From contig NZ_AHMM02000017.1 of the NCBI RefSeq assembly GCF_000243675.2, positions 372,001 through 436,000 of the forward strand: 64,000 nt of DNA. Reading direction: 5' to 3'. The position numbers and the translations under genes are program-made. Numbering within the stretch: position 1 is the first letter of the stretch; every line of letters begins with the position of its first letter. Positions 53,035 to 61,798 of this stretch are shown piece after piece. The notes under the pieces were generated by a model. That model did not search any database and had not been told where the DNA came from. It saw nothing but the letters and a program-made list of their open reading frames with translations. Source of the DNA: Leptospira inadai serovar Lyme str. 10 (GTDB lineage: Bacteria > Spirochaetota > Leptospiria > Leptospirales > Leptospiraceae).

Positions 53035-53090
53035 TCGTTCAGAGGACAGACGCGTTCGCTTCGCTCACGCTAGACAGAAGCTGCGACTGC
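53035..53090 (-). repeat. Partial copy of the dispersed repeat
   Basis: CAGAGGACAGACGCGTTCGC continuing to CTAGACAGAAGCTGC matches one end of the unit seen at 9450-9510. It overlaps the 3' end of a minus-strand frame at 53065-53271 (MKIQFYSITPKEFSRYENFS...), which may be a gene truncated by the repeat. Confidence 0.65.
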
Positions 53091-53317
53091 TTCGCATCCC
53101 GTTGCTGCGGGGAGAGATTATTTTCGTTATATCTGCACTTTCAAGTACCACTTTATTTTTTGCAAGGGTCAAGTAATTCAAGGAAAGGCTCCTCGCCAAT
53201 GGATATTCCGACGAAAAATTTTCATAACGGGAAAACTCTTTCGGAGTAATAGAATAGAATTGAATTTTCAAAGCTTACTGCTTGGCGACATCGAGAGCCT
53301 TATTGGAAATTTTATTT

Positions 53318-53345
53318 TTGCGAAACTTTCAGGACGCAATCGAAT
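53318..53345 (+). repeat. Short dispersed repeat CGAAACTTTCAG
   Basis: TGCGAAACTTTCAGGACGCA is shared with 16780 and 62836, with TTGGAAATTTTATTTT upstream as in the 16.7-kb copy. Confidence 0.55.
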
Positions 53346-53406
53346 CGGATCGCATACGTTATTATAAAACGATCGAATTTTCTCTTACTTTTTTGTTGTC
53401 GTTTTA

Positions 53407-53570
53407 AGGTCTTGAATAAACAGTGATCTCACGCTTTAGGGTGGAAGCAGGGTGAAATTCCCGCACTGTCCCGCAACTGTAATCGAAGAAATACCGTTTT
53501 ATCGGTATTTACTTCGTAAGTCAGGTCTTCCCTACGAAATCGATACTTCGAGGTTTAAGTGATTTCGTAT
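53407..53570 (+). ncRNA. Cobalamin riboswitch
   Basis: The B12-box core is clear: GGAAGCAGGGTGAAATTCCC, GCACTGTCCCGCAACTGTAA, then the closing GTAAGTCAGGTCTTCC. Further 3', TACGAAATC (53533-53541) and GATTTCGTA (53561-53569) can form the P13-type hairpin used for the kissing interaction. It is a translation- or transcription-level switch that turns off the downstream TonB-dependent receptor when adenosyl- or methylcobalamin is abundant. Confidence 0.92.
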
Positions 53571-53594
53571 CTTGTATCCGCATAATGCGATTAC

Positions 53595-53630
53595 GAGGGG
53601 TCCCCAAAAGCATATGCTTAAGGACCCTGG
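53595..53630 (+). terminator. Candidate expression-platform hairpin
   Basis: GGGTCC (53598-53603) pairs with GGACCC (53622-53627), with an inner AGCATATGCT palindrome. It lies between the riboswitch aptamer and the receptor gene and could be the regulated structure. No T-run follows. Confidence 0.4.
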
Positions 53631-53762
53631 TGATTTGCATTCAATGAATTCAACTTTTCGTTTTTCTACGATCCTAGTTGATTAGACTAAGTTTCGGCTT
53701 CGTCTTTCTTCATCCATCCATATGCAAAGTTATCTTGGTTTCTTTCTAACGAGGGTTTGCCA

Positions 53763-55880
53763 TTGGATAAACTTCCATGCTCCATATTTTTCAAACTGCA
53801 TCTTGCATTTCTTATAATGCTTTTTCTCTCAACGGGATCGAACGCGGAAGAAAATGATCAAGGAGAAACAACATCAAATCAAAACAAGCGTACTTATTCG
53901 TTCGGTGATGCGATAGAAATTAGGGATAAAAAGGCCGAACGTTCCGTAAGCGAAGGAAGAATTAGCGGGGCGGCTTTACGAAGGCGTCCGATCCAGTCAA
54001 CGGGAGAAATTGCGGAAGCGATCCCCGGTGTCCTCGTGACCCAGCATAGCGGAGGCGGAAAGGCCAATCAATATTATCTGAGGGGATTCGATTTGGATCA
54101 TGGCACGGATATCGCTGCCAGCCTAGATGGGGTTCCGATCAATATGCCGACTCATGCTCACGGACAAGGGTACACCGATTTAAACTTTATTATTCCCGAG
54201 TTAATTCATGATGTTCATTATAAAAAAGGAGTGTATTACGCCGAAGAGGGGGATTTTTCCTCCGCCGGAGCTATGAATATTTCCTATTCCAAGAGTCTGC
54301 AAAAAAACTTATATTCCATAGAAGCAGGAAGCCTAGGATACGAACGAATCTTTATCGCAGAATCCAAAAAGCTTGGAAAAGGAACCATTCTTTTCGGAAC
54401 GGAATATTCTTCGTATAAAGGCGCTTGGACAATTCCGGACCGTTACCAAAAATTGAATTCGGTTCTTTCCTACAGCGTAGGAGATGAGGAACAAGGAATG
54501 TCGATTACCGCAATGGGCTATAAAGGCGCCTGGCATGCAACGAACCAAATACCGCAAAGAGCTGTAAAAAAAGGAAGATCTTGGCTCGACCCGAATAATG
54601 ACGGACTCAATCCATATGATCCGGTTGATCCGACCGACGGGGGGTTAACACACCGAGCTAGCGCGACATTCGAGGGGCATAAAAGAAATTCACATTCGGA
54701 AGCTAAGATCATTTTATACGGAGTTTATTATGATTTAGGTCTCTATTCGGATTACACTTTCTTTATGGTCGACCATGATCGCGGAGACCAAGTGGAGCAA
54801 GTCGACCAAAGAACGATTTCCGGCATGAAAGGCCATTATAAACTCAAATCGAATATATTTTCGTTTAAAATGGAAAATACATTCGGGTTTCAAGTTAGGC
54901 GCGATTTCATTCATAATAGTCTATATCATACTGAGTCAAGATCGAGATTGGATACGGAATCCAATAAAAGAATTTTGGAAACGTCATTATCGCCGACCTA
55001 CGAAAATAGGATCCAATGGATTTCTAAAATCGTAAGCATTATCGGGATGAGAAGCGATACGTATTACATGAATGTAACTGATGCTATGTCGTACGCGTCC
55101 GCCGGGAAGACTGCGAATATAGTAAGCCCTAAAGTTTCTTGGATATTCGGACCTTGGGCGAATACCGAGTTTTTCGTAAACTACGGATTCGGATTTCATA
55201 GTAACGACGCAAAAGGCATCCTAGTTAAGCCAAGCCCGGTTACTCCGTTAGTTCGAACCAAGGGAGGCGAAGCCGGGATGAGAACGACTCCGGTTAAGCA
55301 GATCGTGCTTAACGTTGCATACTGGTTTTTGGACGTAAATTCTGAATTAGTGTTTAACGGAGATTCGGGAAGTACGGACCCTAGCGGTCGCAGTATTAGA
55401 AAAGGAATCGAATTGTCTCTGTCCTACAAGTTGAATTCTTGGCTAAATTTTGACGAAGATCTTTCATATTCGAGCGCCAGATACACGAACGGCGGGTTTT
55501 TAGGTAGAGACGGAGATTATGTTCCTCAGGCGATTCATTCCGCTTTCTCTTCCGGACTCAGTGTCGCTGATTTGGATGGGTTCTTCGGAGCTATTAGAGT
55601 TCGCTATTTTGGACCGCGACCGTTAGTTCAGAATAATTCAGTAAGATCGACTCCTTCCACATTCTGGAATATAAAAATAGGCAAGAAACTATCGGAGAAT
55701 TTAAATCTTTCCCTCGATATATTCAATATATTTAATTCGCACGCCCCTCAGGTTCAATACTACTATGCGACTCGTTTAAAAAACGAGGATCCGGGTCCTG
55801 ATGATGGCGGATATAACGACACCTTGACTCATCCCTCAGCCCCTAGGAATTTCAGGGTTTCCATCTCCGGCACGTTTTAA
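53763..55880 (+). CDS. TonB-dependent receptor, BtuB-like
   Basis: The start is TTG 53763, seven bases after GAGGG; a TTG at 53757 is too close. The 705-residue product has a signal peptide (LHLAFLIMLFLSTGSNAEEN), then the plug domain (STGEIAEAIPGVLVTQHSGG, YYLRGFDLDHGTDIAASLDG, VPINMPTHAHGQGYTDLNF) and a 22-strand type barrel ending FRVSISGTF with terminal Phe. The cobalamin riboswitch upstream identifies corrinoid or cobalt uptake as the most likely role; the plug's HAHG segment is also reminiscent of metal-type receptors. No btuFCD is nearby. Confidence 0.88.
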   Translation: MDKLPCSIFFKLHLAFLIMLFLSTGSNAEENDQGETTSNQNKRTYSFGDAIEIRDKKAERSVSEGRISGAALRRRPIQSTGEIAEAIPGVLVTQHSGGGKANQYYLRGFDLDHGTDIAASLDGVPINMPTHAHGQGYTDLNFIIPELIHDVHYKKGVYYAEEGDFSSAGAMNISYSKSLQKNLYSIEAGSLGYERIFIAESKKLGKGTILFGTEYSSYKGAWTIPDRYQKLNSVLSYSVGDEEQGMSITAMGYKGAWHATNQIPQRAVKKGRSWLDPNNDGLNPYDPVDPTDGGLTHRASATFEGHKRNSHSEAKIILYGVYYDLGLYSDYTFFMVDHDRGDQVEQVDQRTISGMKGHYKLKSNIFSFKMENTFGFQVRRDFIHNSLYHTESRSRLDTESNKRILETSLSPTYENRIQWISKIVSIIGMRSDTYYMNVTDAMSYASAGKTANIVSPKVSWIFGPWANTEFFVNYGFGFHSNDAKGILVKPSPVTPLVRTKGGEAGMRTTPVKQIVLNVAYWFLDVNSELVFNGDSGSTDPSGRSIRKGIELSLSYKLNSWLNFDEDLSYSSARYTNGGFLGRDGDYVPQAIHSAFSSGLSVADLDGFFGAIRVRYFGPRPLVQNNSVRSTPSTFWNIKIGKKLSENLNLSLDIFNIFNSHAPQVQYYYATRLKNEDPGPDDGGYNDTLTHPSAPRNFRVSISGTF

Positions 55881-56186
55881 CATTCACTCAAAATTACGGT
55901 AGGTCGGATAATTTCCATTCGAAGTCGATCTCGATATCCGGATATACCCCCGCCCATTTTGAATTAAGCGTAAAAACAAGACTATAATTCAGTTGGTACG
56001 GAATATTCAGGATGTTATCCTATCTTAAATTTTTAGTCCGGAAATCGATTACTTCCAATCCAATGGTAATGTTTTAGTATACATGTACGGAAGTTGCACC
56101 TATTGCTATCGATAAGATTCGGGATGATTCGTAGAATTATGGGCGAAAAACAAGAACCGGTCGGTTAATCGATCCATTGTTATTTT
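55881..56186. other. Convergent intergenic gap
   Basis: About 300 bp between the receptor and HxlR genes. I see no coding frame and no strong hairpin. Confidence 0.3.
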
Positions 56187-56612
56187 CTAATCGCGAAGGT
56201 AATTCACTCGAAACTGTTTTCTAATATTTCGTTCAACTTCTTTTTCATTTCGGTTAATACTATTAATAAATGCTTTAGGCGTTTCCGTCTCAGGATCATG
56301 ACGAGCACTCCAGCGAATGATCTCAAAAAATATCGGAATAAGATCCAGACATTTGGAAGTAGGATAGTATACGAATCTTTTCGAGTTCCGGGGATCTTGA
56401 CTCTTATACAAAAGGCCCGTTTGCTCAAGATACAGTAGGCGCGACGCTAATATGTTCGTCGAAATGGATTCTTCCGATTCCAAAAATTCGTTATAATATC
56501 TCTTATTCTTAAAAAGAATATCCCGCAAAATAAGAGGCGACCATCGATCAAAGAAAATATCCGACGCGAAGGCGATGGGACAATGGGAATTATGTTTTCC
56601 GGTCATGCCCAT
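56187..56612 (-). CDS. HxlR-family transcriptional regulator
   Basis: I start at MGMTGKHNSHCPIAFASD (56612); a longer frame reaches 56675 across the operator region. The 141-residue winged helix follows the HxlR pattern: the N-terminal Cys (HCPIAFASDIFFDRWSPLIL), RDILFKNKRYYNEFLE, then ISTNILASRLLYLEQTGLL and the wing RFVYYPTSK. HxlR proteins respond to thiol or electrophile stress through that Cys. It is divergent from a small membrane protein gene, with two CTTG-N7-CAAG sites between. Confidence 0.85.
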   Translation of the reverse strand: MGMTGKHNSHCPIAFASDIFFDRWSPLILRDILFKNKRYYNEFLESEESISTNILASRLLYLEQTGLLYKSQDPRNSKRFVYYPTSKCLDLIPIFFEIIRWSARHDPETETPKAFINSINRNEKEVERNIRKQFRVNYLRD

Positions 56613-56625
56613 AGATAAAATATTA

Positions 56626-56666
56626 CTTGCAAAATACAAGTATAAATATAGCTTGCTTTTCACAAG
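56626..56666. promoter_or_regulatory. Two CTTG-N7-CAAG operator sites
   Basis: CTTG at 56626-56629 with CAAG at 56637-56640, and CTTG at 56652-56655 with CAAG at 56663-56666. The spacing is identical (7 bp) and the centres are 26 bp apart. The sites lie between the HxlR and membrane-protein starts. Confidence 0.65.
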
Positions 56667-56686
56667 TAATCCCAAGGAGGATTCGA

Positions 56687-57109
56687 ATGAAAAACTATGT
56701 CCTGGCGGTTTTTAGTTATCTTGTACCCACATTCATTCTCGGTGTAATCTGGCACTTTGTCTTTTTTAACGAGTTGTATGAATCCTTTGGAATCTATAAT
56801 AGGAGGGACCCTATAATTCCCCTAGGGTTCGGATCGATGCTAATCCAAGGACTAATTCTCGCCTATCTGTATCCTTTTTATTACAAGGATGGAGAAAATT
56901 CGATTAAGCGCGGGATTCAATTCGGTTTGATTGCAGGGGTATTTTTATACTCCGTTTCTACCATTGCAAACGCGGCAAAAATCCAAGTTAATTTTATGAC
57001 TGAGTGGTTCACCGTCCAAGCCGCTTTTCATATTATTCAATTCGTAATCGCCGGCTCTCTTATCGGCTTATCTTACGGAGAAAAGGTTAGCAATATCGCA
57101 AAATCCTGA
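56687..57109 (+). CDS. Small integral membrane protein (DUF1761-like)
   Basis: The ATG follows AAGGAGG. The 140-residue protein has four hydrophobic helices (VFSYLVPTFILGVIWHFVFF; GFGSMLIQGLILAYLYPFYY; and two more) and a short loop DGENSIKRGI. It resembles small membrane proteins of the DUF1761/DUF2177 kind in topology, but no motif proves function. It is controlled by the divergent HxlR gene in all likelihood. Confidence 0.7.
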   Translation: MKNYVLAVFSYLVPTFILGVIWHFVFFNELYESFGIYNRRDPIIPLGFGSMLIQGLILAYLYPFYYKDGENSIKRGIQFGLIAGVFLYSVSTIANAAKIQVNFMTEWFTVQAAFHIIQFVIAGSLIGLSYGEKVSNIAKS

Positions 57110-57585
57110 ATGGAATTGGGCTTCGCGATAGGCGCCGTTACGTCAATGACATTCGAATTCTGACGGGTGCCTGCGCGAATCTTTTCTTGAAGATATAGAT
57201 CGTAAATTGCTGCTTGAAATTTTAAGTGCTTTACCCTTCCCGATTCGTTTTAAGAAGAACATTTCCAATAATCGAGCTTGAGCAAGGAGAAGATATCGTT
57301 TCAGAAGGTTCATCAATAAACGAATCATCATAGCCGAGAAAATAAAATAGCCAAGTGAGTTCAGATCGGCGCCAAGACCTGGACGGTCGAATCTCTCTTA
57401 GGCATGATTGAGATCTAAGTAAACTGATCGACACTCGCGGAAAAATTGTCATAAGCATTAAGCAGGCATCCGGACCGAATCTTCATTTTAAAAAAAAAGT
57501 TGCAACGAAGTGTCCAAAACGGTACTCCACACGCGTCATAGGTTATCGGTTTAGTCGACCGATACTACAAGGCAGGAGGCCCTGT
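57110..57585. other. Intergenic region with possible decayed minus-strand fragment
   Basis: Two overlapping minus-strand frames (57143-57331, 57231-57458) look like pieces of one degraded protein (SLGYFIFSAMMIRLLMNLL), but neither has a credible start. No other structure is evident. Confidence 0.3.
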
Positions 57586-57924
57586 ATGCCAAATCAGAAG
57601 TATTTATGTATCCAAAGGGGACAATCCGGAAAAGTCGATAAGCCGTCTCCGGCAGAAATGGAGGAAATGTATGCCATATTCAACACCTGGAAAGAAAAGT
57701 TCCGGGATAATATCGTCGATATGGGCGGGAGACTGAAGGGAGGAAAAATTGTAACCTCGGACGGAGTTACCGACGGGCCCTTTACGGAGACGAAGGAAAT
57801 GATCGGTGGCTATATGATTATCTCTGCTAAAAGTTTGGAAGAAGCGATAGAGGTAGCTCGTCAATGTCCGGGAGTGGTAAGACCTGGATCAAGCGTTGAG
57901 GTTAGAGAGATCAACGTACCTTGA
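57586..57924 (+). CDS. YciI-like DGPF-domain protein
   Basis: The product is 112 residues: YLCIQRGQ, then KVDKPSPAEMEEMYAIFNTW, DGVTDGPFTETKEMIGGYMI (the DGPF motif) and EEAIEVARQCPG. DGPF proteins accompany ECF42-type sigma factors and are thought to be part of their circuit. AGGAGGCCCTGT precedes the ATG. Its TGA overlaps the TTG start of the sigma factor gene. Confidence 0.88.
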   Translation: MPNQKYLCIQRGQSGKVDKPSPAEMEEMYAIFNTWKEKFRDNIVDMGGRLKGGKIVTSDGVTDGPFTETKEMIGGYMIISAKSLEEAIEVARQCPGVVRPGSSVEVREINVP

Positions 57925-59174
57925 CGCCTCCAAAACTGGTGGAGCACTTCTTCCGACATGAGTATGGTAGACTCGTTGCCATGCTATCACGTCGCGTTGG
58001 AGTGCAACATATCGAAGACGTCGAGGATATAGTTCAGTCTTCGTTAATTACTGCGCTCGAAACATGGATAATAACGGGCTTGCCGGATAATCCCTCGGCC
58101 TGGCTTTATCGAGTAGCGTACAATAAGCTGATGGGAGAATTGCGACAGCAAACGACCCGCCTACGAATTTTGAAACAAAATGCGAAGGAAGAAATCTCAG
58201 GTCCCGATAACGATCAAGAGATATTTTTAGAGAGGGAAGTACGAGATGACTTATTGTTAATGCTATTTGTCTCCTGTAACGAAATGATTCCCTTGGAGTC
58301 GCAGCTTGTGTTGGCTCTAAAAACTCTTTGCGGTTTTAGTATACGAGAGATTGCACTTCGATTATTTACGAGTGAGGCAAATATATATAAGCGTCTCGGT
58401 CGAGCTCGAAGCTGCTTGCGAAAACTTCCGCCTTACACCGGAGAACTTACCGCCGCGCAGTACTCCTCGCGACTTCCGAGCGTAAACAAAGTATTGTATC
58501 TTTTATTTACGGAAGGCTACCTTTCTTCTCATGCTTTCCAGCCGATCCGAAAGGAACTTTGCGATGAAGCGATACGACTTACGACTCTCCTTGCGGAACA
58601 TTCAATAGGTCAGAATTCGGAAACATTTGCTTTATTAGCCTTAATGCATTTACAGTCGGCACGAATGCCGGCTCGTCAGGATGAATCCGGAGGCTTGCTT
58701 TTGCTGGAGGAGCAGAACAGAAATCTTTGGGATCAACGAGGAATTTTGATCGGGTTAGAATGGTTAGCCAAATCCGCAAACGGAGATAAGTTTACTAAGT
58801 ATCACGCGGAAGCGGGGATCGCGGCGGAACACTGTCTAGCTCCCTCGTTTCGGGAAATTCGCTGGGAAAGGATCGTTGAATACTATTTGATATTGGAAAA
58901 AATCGCCCCCTCGGCGCTTCAAAAGTTGAATTACGCAGTTGCCGTGGCGGAATTGGAAGGTCCGGCCGAGGGACTCGCAATTCTTGACGGTTTTGAACCG
59001 CCGTCTCGGTTATCGAGTTCTTATATTTGGTCTGCGGTTCTTGCAGACTTGCACCGGAGATGCGGAAATATCGAGATGACAAATTTTTATAGAGATGCGG
59101 CGTTTGAGGCTGCCCTCTCTCCGCCTGTGAAGGAACTTTTACGAAGACGGCTCGGGTCCGGGGATATCAGTTAA
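57921..59174 (+). CDS. ECF42-type RNA polymerase sigma factor
   Basis: The 417-residue protein has sigma-2 (VEDIVQSSLITALETW, WLYRVAYNKLMGEL), then sigma-4 (LALKTLCGFSIREIALRLFT, EANIYKRLGRAR). A C-terminal TPR-like domain of about 230 residues follows (LYLLFTEGYLSS, LNYAVAVAELEGPAEGLAIL), characteristic of ECF42 members. The start TTG overlaps the DGPF stop by four bases. There is no anti-sigma gene; in this group regulation is thought to use the C-terminal domain and DGPF partner. Confidence 0.9.
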   Translation: MTPPKLVEHFFRHEYGRLVAMLSRRVGVQHIEDVEDIVQSSLITALETWIITGLPDNPSAWLYRVAYNKLMGELRQQTTRLRILKQNAKEEISGPDNDQEIFLEREVRDDLLLMLFVSCNEMIPLESQLVLALKTLCGFSIREIALRLFTSEANIYKRLGRARSCLRKLPPYTGELTAAQYSSRLPSVNKVLYLLFTEGYLSSHAFQPIRKELCDEAIRLTTLLAEHSIGQNSETFALLALMHLQSARMPARQDESGGLLLLEEQNRNLWDQRGILIGLEWLAKSANGDKFTKYHAEAGIAAEHCLAPSFREIRWERIVEYYLILEKIAPSALQKLNYAVAVAELEGPAEGLAILDGFEPPSRLSSSYIWSAVLADLHRRCGNIEMTNFYRDAAFEAALSPPVKELLRRRLGSGDIS

Positions 59175-59445
59175 TCGTTAAGTTTTAAAGTGCACCATTC
59201 CCCCCGCTTCGATCTCCGCTTGGTTTTGCCACTCTATTACTGTTTTCGAGATTGGCCTTTCGGGATTATCTGAGGTTCTAAACTTCCGTTTCTATCGCCG
59301 GGGATTTCCAACTCTATTGACCCAAAGTCTCCTTTGCTGGTCGTGAGCGGAGATTTTGTAGGTAAGTTGCGCGGTTGCACCTTCGGTTTGCGATTGACTT
59401 CTTTTCAATATTTAAAATCGAGAATGCCATGTATAGAAATTTAAT

Positions 59446-60207
59446 TTACCGGGTAATATACAAATGGAGTTCGCTTATGCAAGTGTCATTATATTTTTTA
59501 CCCTTATAAACTTCGTTAATTATGAATTTGCCGACCAATTGAACGCCTCCAGACTTTTCTTTATTTTTCGTTTTCATCTTTAACTGGAATGGGATAATTT
59601 TGCTTTGCTTAATAGGCTTATCCTCAAATTCAAAAACCAATTCCTCCGAGAAAATAGGACCTTTCGCAATGTAAGCCCCTATTTTCGAATCCTGAGATAC
59701 CCCGATGGCAGCCTCATAGATTCTTAATGTAGCCTTTTTGATCCGATTATTTGCCTGGAACAATTCCGGATGTTCGCCATATCCATTATATATCTTTAAT
59801 GTTAAATCAAATCGAACACTCTCCATATCCGGATAACTTTCATTAGCTTGTGTTTCACCTGCAATAAATATATATTCATCTTTTGGCCCCTTGTCGGTAC
59901 ACCAAGCCGTCTTTTCGTCGTTATCGCTCAAATACCTTATATCGAATTTTCCTTCAGGTTCGGTGCTTTGCAAAGTAGAACTAGCGTATCCGAACGGAGT
60001 TTTGCCGAAATTATTCTTTATCCAAGCGATATCTTGTTCGTTAATTGCATTTCCCGAAAGAAAAGGAACAATCGAATATACTAATGTCGATAACGCCAGT
60101 ATCGCTATTTTATGAATATGAGTCTTTTCCCGACAGCCGGTTACCGGTATAAAAAATCCCGTTTTCAGTCGCGTAAGGAGCAGATGGAGTCTTTGAGCCA
60201 CGGTCAA
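59446..60207 (-). CDS. Exported protein with a discoidin/NADase-type glycan-binding-like domain
   Basis: The 253-residue protein starts at TTG and has a hydrophobic segment at residues 33-50 (IAILALSTLVYSIVPFL), a signal anchor that suggests the true start may lie further 3'. The mature region reads SSTLQSTEPEGKFDIRYLSD, then DEKTAWCTDKGPKDEYI, a layout like glycan-binding domains that follow NADase-type toxins in Leptospira annotations; the second half is beta-rich. No catalytic domain is attached. Function inferred, moderate confidence. Confidence 0.5.
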   Translation of the reverse strand: MTVAQRLHLLLTRLKTGFFIPVTGCREKTHIHKIAILALSTLVYSIVPFLSGNAINEQDIAWIKNNFGKTPFGYASSTLQSTEPEGKFDIRYLSDNDEKTAWCTDKGPKDEYIFIAGETQANESYPDMESVRFDLTLKIYNGYGEHPELFQANNRIKKATLRIYEAAIGVSQDSKIGAYIAKGPIFSEELVFEFEDKPIKQSKIIPFQLKMKTKNKEKSGGVQLVGKFIINEVYKGKKYNDTCISELHLYITR

Positions 60208-60340
60208 CTTAAACGCTCGTCTGTTAATTCGGATTTCTGATGCGATTTAGTTTCCTGCCGGTTCATTCGATATCCAACCTTTTGCATGATAGTTCTATCT
60301 CCATTGATATCAGGGCATTCACCGGTTAAACTTCCTACTC
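60208..60340. other. Intergenic stretch
   Basis: No supported gene lies between the glycan-binding-like gene and the repeat-protein remnant. Confidence 0.25.
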
Positions 60341-60600
60341 GTTTTCGCCTGCCTAGTATTTCCATAATTATGATTTAATCCCATGTTGGTTTGACCGCCA
60401 GCACTTACGAAAGCATTCAACCCGAAGTTATTATTGTCAATTTTTTAAAGGCTCATGCCCCCGATTACCGAACGACTTCCGTTTGAAGTATTATAGTTAA
60501 ACCCTAAGTAGCTTCCAATCGTATTCGGCAAATTCCCATTGATGGTTATACTTAGACCGCTTCCAGGCGTGAAGCAACGCCTTCGGAAGTGTTTATTTTT
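60341..60600 (-). pseudogene. Fragment of a large Asn/Gly-rich Leptospira repeat protein
   Basis: On the minus strand the frame reads GSGLSITINGNLPNTIGSYL, then GFNYNTSNGSRSVIGGMSL and a TAA, and continues in the same frame NNNFGLNAFVSAGGQTNMGL. The N/G/S-rich beta repeat resembles the very large Leptospira-specific proteins (TIGR04388-type, from memory). The nonsense codon and lack of a start make this a remnant. Upstream of it, in the same direction, lie three unrecognised genes. Confidence 0.6.
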
Positions 60601-60750
60601 GATCCTACCGAAGATGAACTGGACGTTGAAGAACGGCGTTTATTAATAATGTTGCATTTTCCAAGAAGCCGAGTATACTCAACTTGTTTGCGGGCGGTAA
60701 GGAGACAGAACACTCATTACGGGAAGCCCTTCTTTTGCAAAATGGAAAAG

Positions 60751-61227
60751 TTACATCTTCTCAATGCTAACAGCTTCATAGCCGATTGAATTAAAATAAA
60801 ATATTACAGTTTCCCAAGCCCTTTCGTTTAAATAACCATATCTTCCAGATTGACCGTTTATATAAACACGTCTTGGAAATTCGAACCATAGTTCTCCTCC
60901 AGCTATAGCTTTACCTCCTGCCGTAATATTTGTATGTTTAATCGTTTTCGGACCAATTTTTTCTAAGACTATAAATAAGCATTTTGAAGTTAGAACCCAA
61001 AGGTACCGATGGTCTAATGGGGGATTGCTCGGATCAAAATTTAATACAGTATAAGGACTCGGAGGCAATCCGTTGTCAGTGGCATTGTAAAGAAACTCCG
61101 TTTCAACAAGCAATTTTTCATTTTCAGGGATATCTTCAATGTCTCTACCTTGCACTAATTTTCTGCGTTCATACGGGAAGAGATCCAAGCCTAAAATATC
61201 TAGTATTTCCTTACTAGGTGCAGGCAT
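60751..61227 (-). CDS. Unrecognised protein, third of a three-gene set
   Basis: The 158-residue soluble protein starts MPAPSKEILDILGLDLFPYE with no signal peptide. Segments include LFIVLEKIGPKTIKHTNITA and RRVYINGQSGRYGYLNERAW. I cannot assign a family. It begins four bases after the stop of the preceding gene (61232) and sits beside the repeat-protein fragment. It might be an orphan toxin- or immunity-type module (speculative). Confidence 0.55.
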   Translation of the reverse strand: MPAPSKEILDILGLDLFPYERRKLVQGRDIEDIPENEKLLVETEFLYNATDNGLPPSPYTVLNFDPSNPPLDHRYLWVLTSKCLFIVLEKIGPKTIKHTNITAGGKAIAGGELWFEFPRRVYINGQSGRYGYLNERAWETVIFYFNSIGYEAVSIEKM

Positions 61228-61231
61228 ATGT

Positions 61232-61780
61232 CTATTGTTTTATAACTGTATATACTCGTTCCAAGGCTTCATTCAAAATATTTATACCGTAATTCTCTAA
61301 AGCACGTATTCCAGGAACTCTCACATATCCATCAGAAGATTTTTCTAATTTAGAAGGATCTATTGAAGATAAAATTGACTTTGAATAATTGAAATAATAA
61401 TCCCAGTTCGATTCTTTGAATAATTCCCGAACGACATCTTCGCTAATTATCGGCTCTTGTATTAACTTTTTTTTAATGACCTCTGATCCAAGGACATTTT
61501 TCAGCTTCGAGAGTTCATCTGCATTTTTGACGTACTTAGAGGGCTTGAAAGTTATCTCCAAGCCAAGATATGAAACTTTTATAGGATTATCCTTATCTAG
61601 GAACTGGAACGACGGTATCGGGTTCCCAATAACGTATGAGAATTGATTTCGGCTTTCACCAGAATACTGATTCCCTAATTTTTTCGATTCCTTTAAAATA
61701 TTTCCTGATTTCAAAGCTGCATTAATTAACGACGGAATTGGTTGAGAAGAACTAAAATCTCCAAAGGTTCTTTGACTCAT
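61232..61780 (-). CDS. Unrecognised protein, second of a three-gene set
   Basis: The 182-residue protein has no signal peptide. It contains LGLEITFKPSKYVKNADELS and an acidic helical C-terminus (GIRALENYGINILNEALERV). I do not recognise the family. Spacing of 18 bp (5') and 4 bp (3') to its neighbours shows an operon. Functional inference would be guesswork. Confidence 0.55.
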   Translation of the reverse strand: MSQRTFGDFSSSQPIPSLINAALKSGNILKESKKLGNQYSGESRNQFSYVIGNPIPSFQFLDKDNPIKVSYLGLEITFKPSKYVKNADELSKLKNVLGSEVIKKKLIQEPIISEDVVRELFKESNWDYYFNYSKSILSSIDPSKLEKSSDGYVRVPGIRALENYGINILNEALERVYTVIKQ

Positions 61781-61798
61781 GTTCTTTTATTTTAGAAA

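Noticed and set aside
53065..53271. 68-codon minus-strand frame near the riboswitch
   Set aside because: Its 3' part consists of dispersed-repeat sequence and the 5' part is not recognised; at best a truncated gene.
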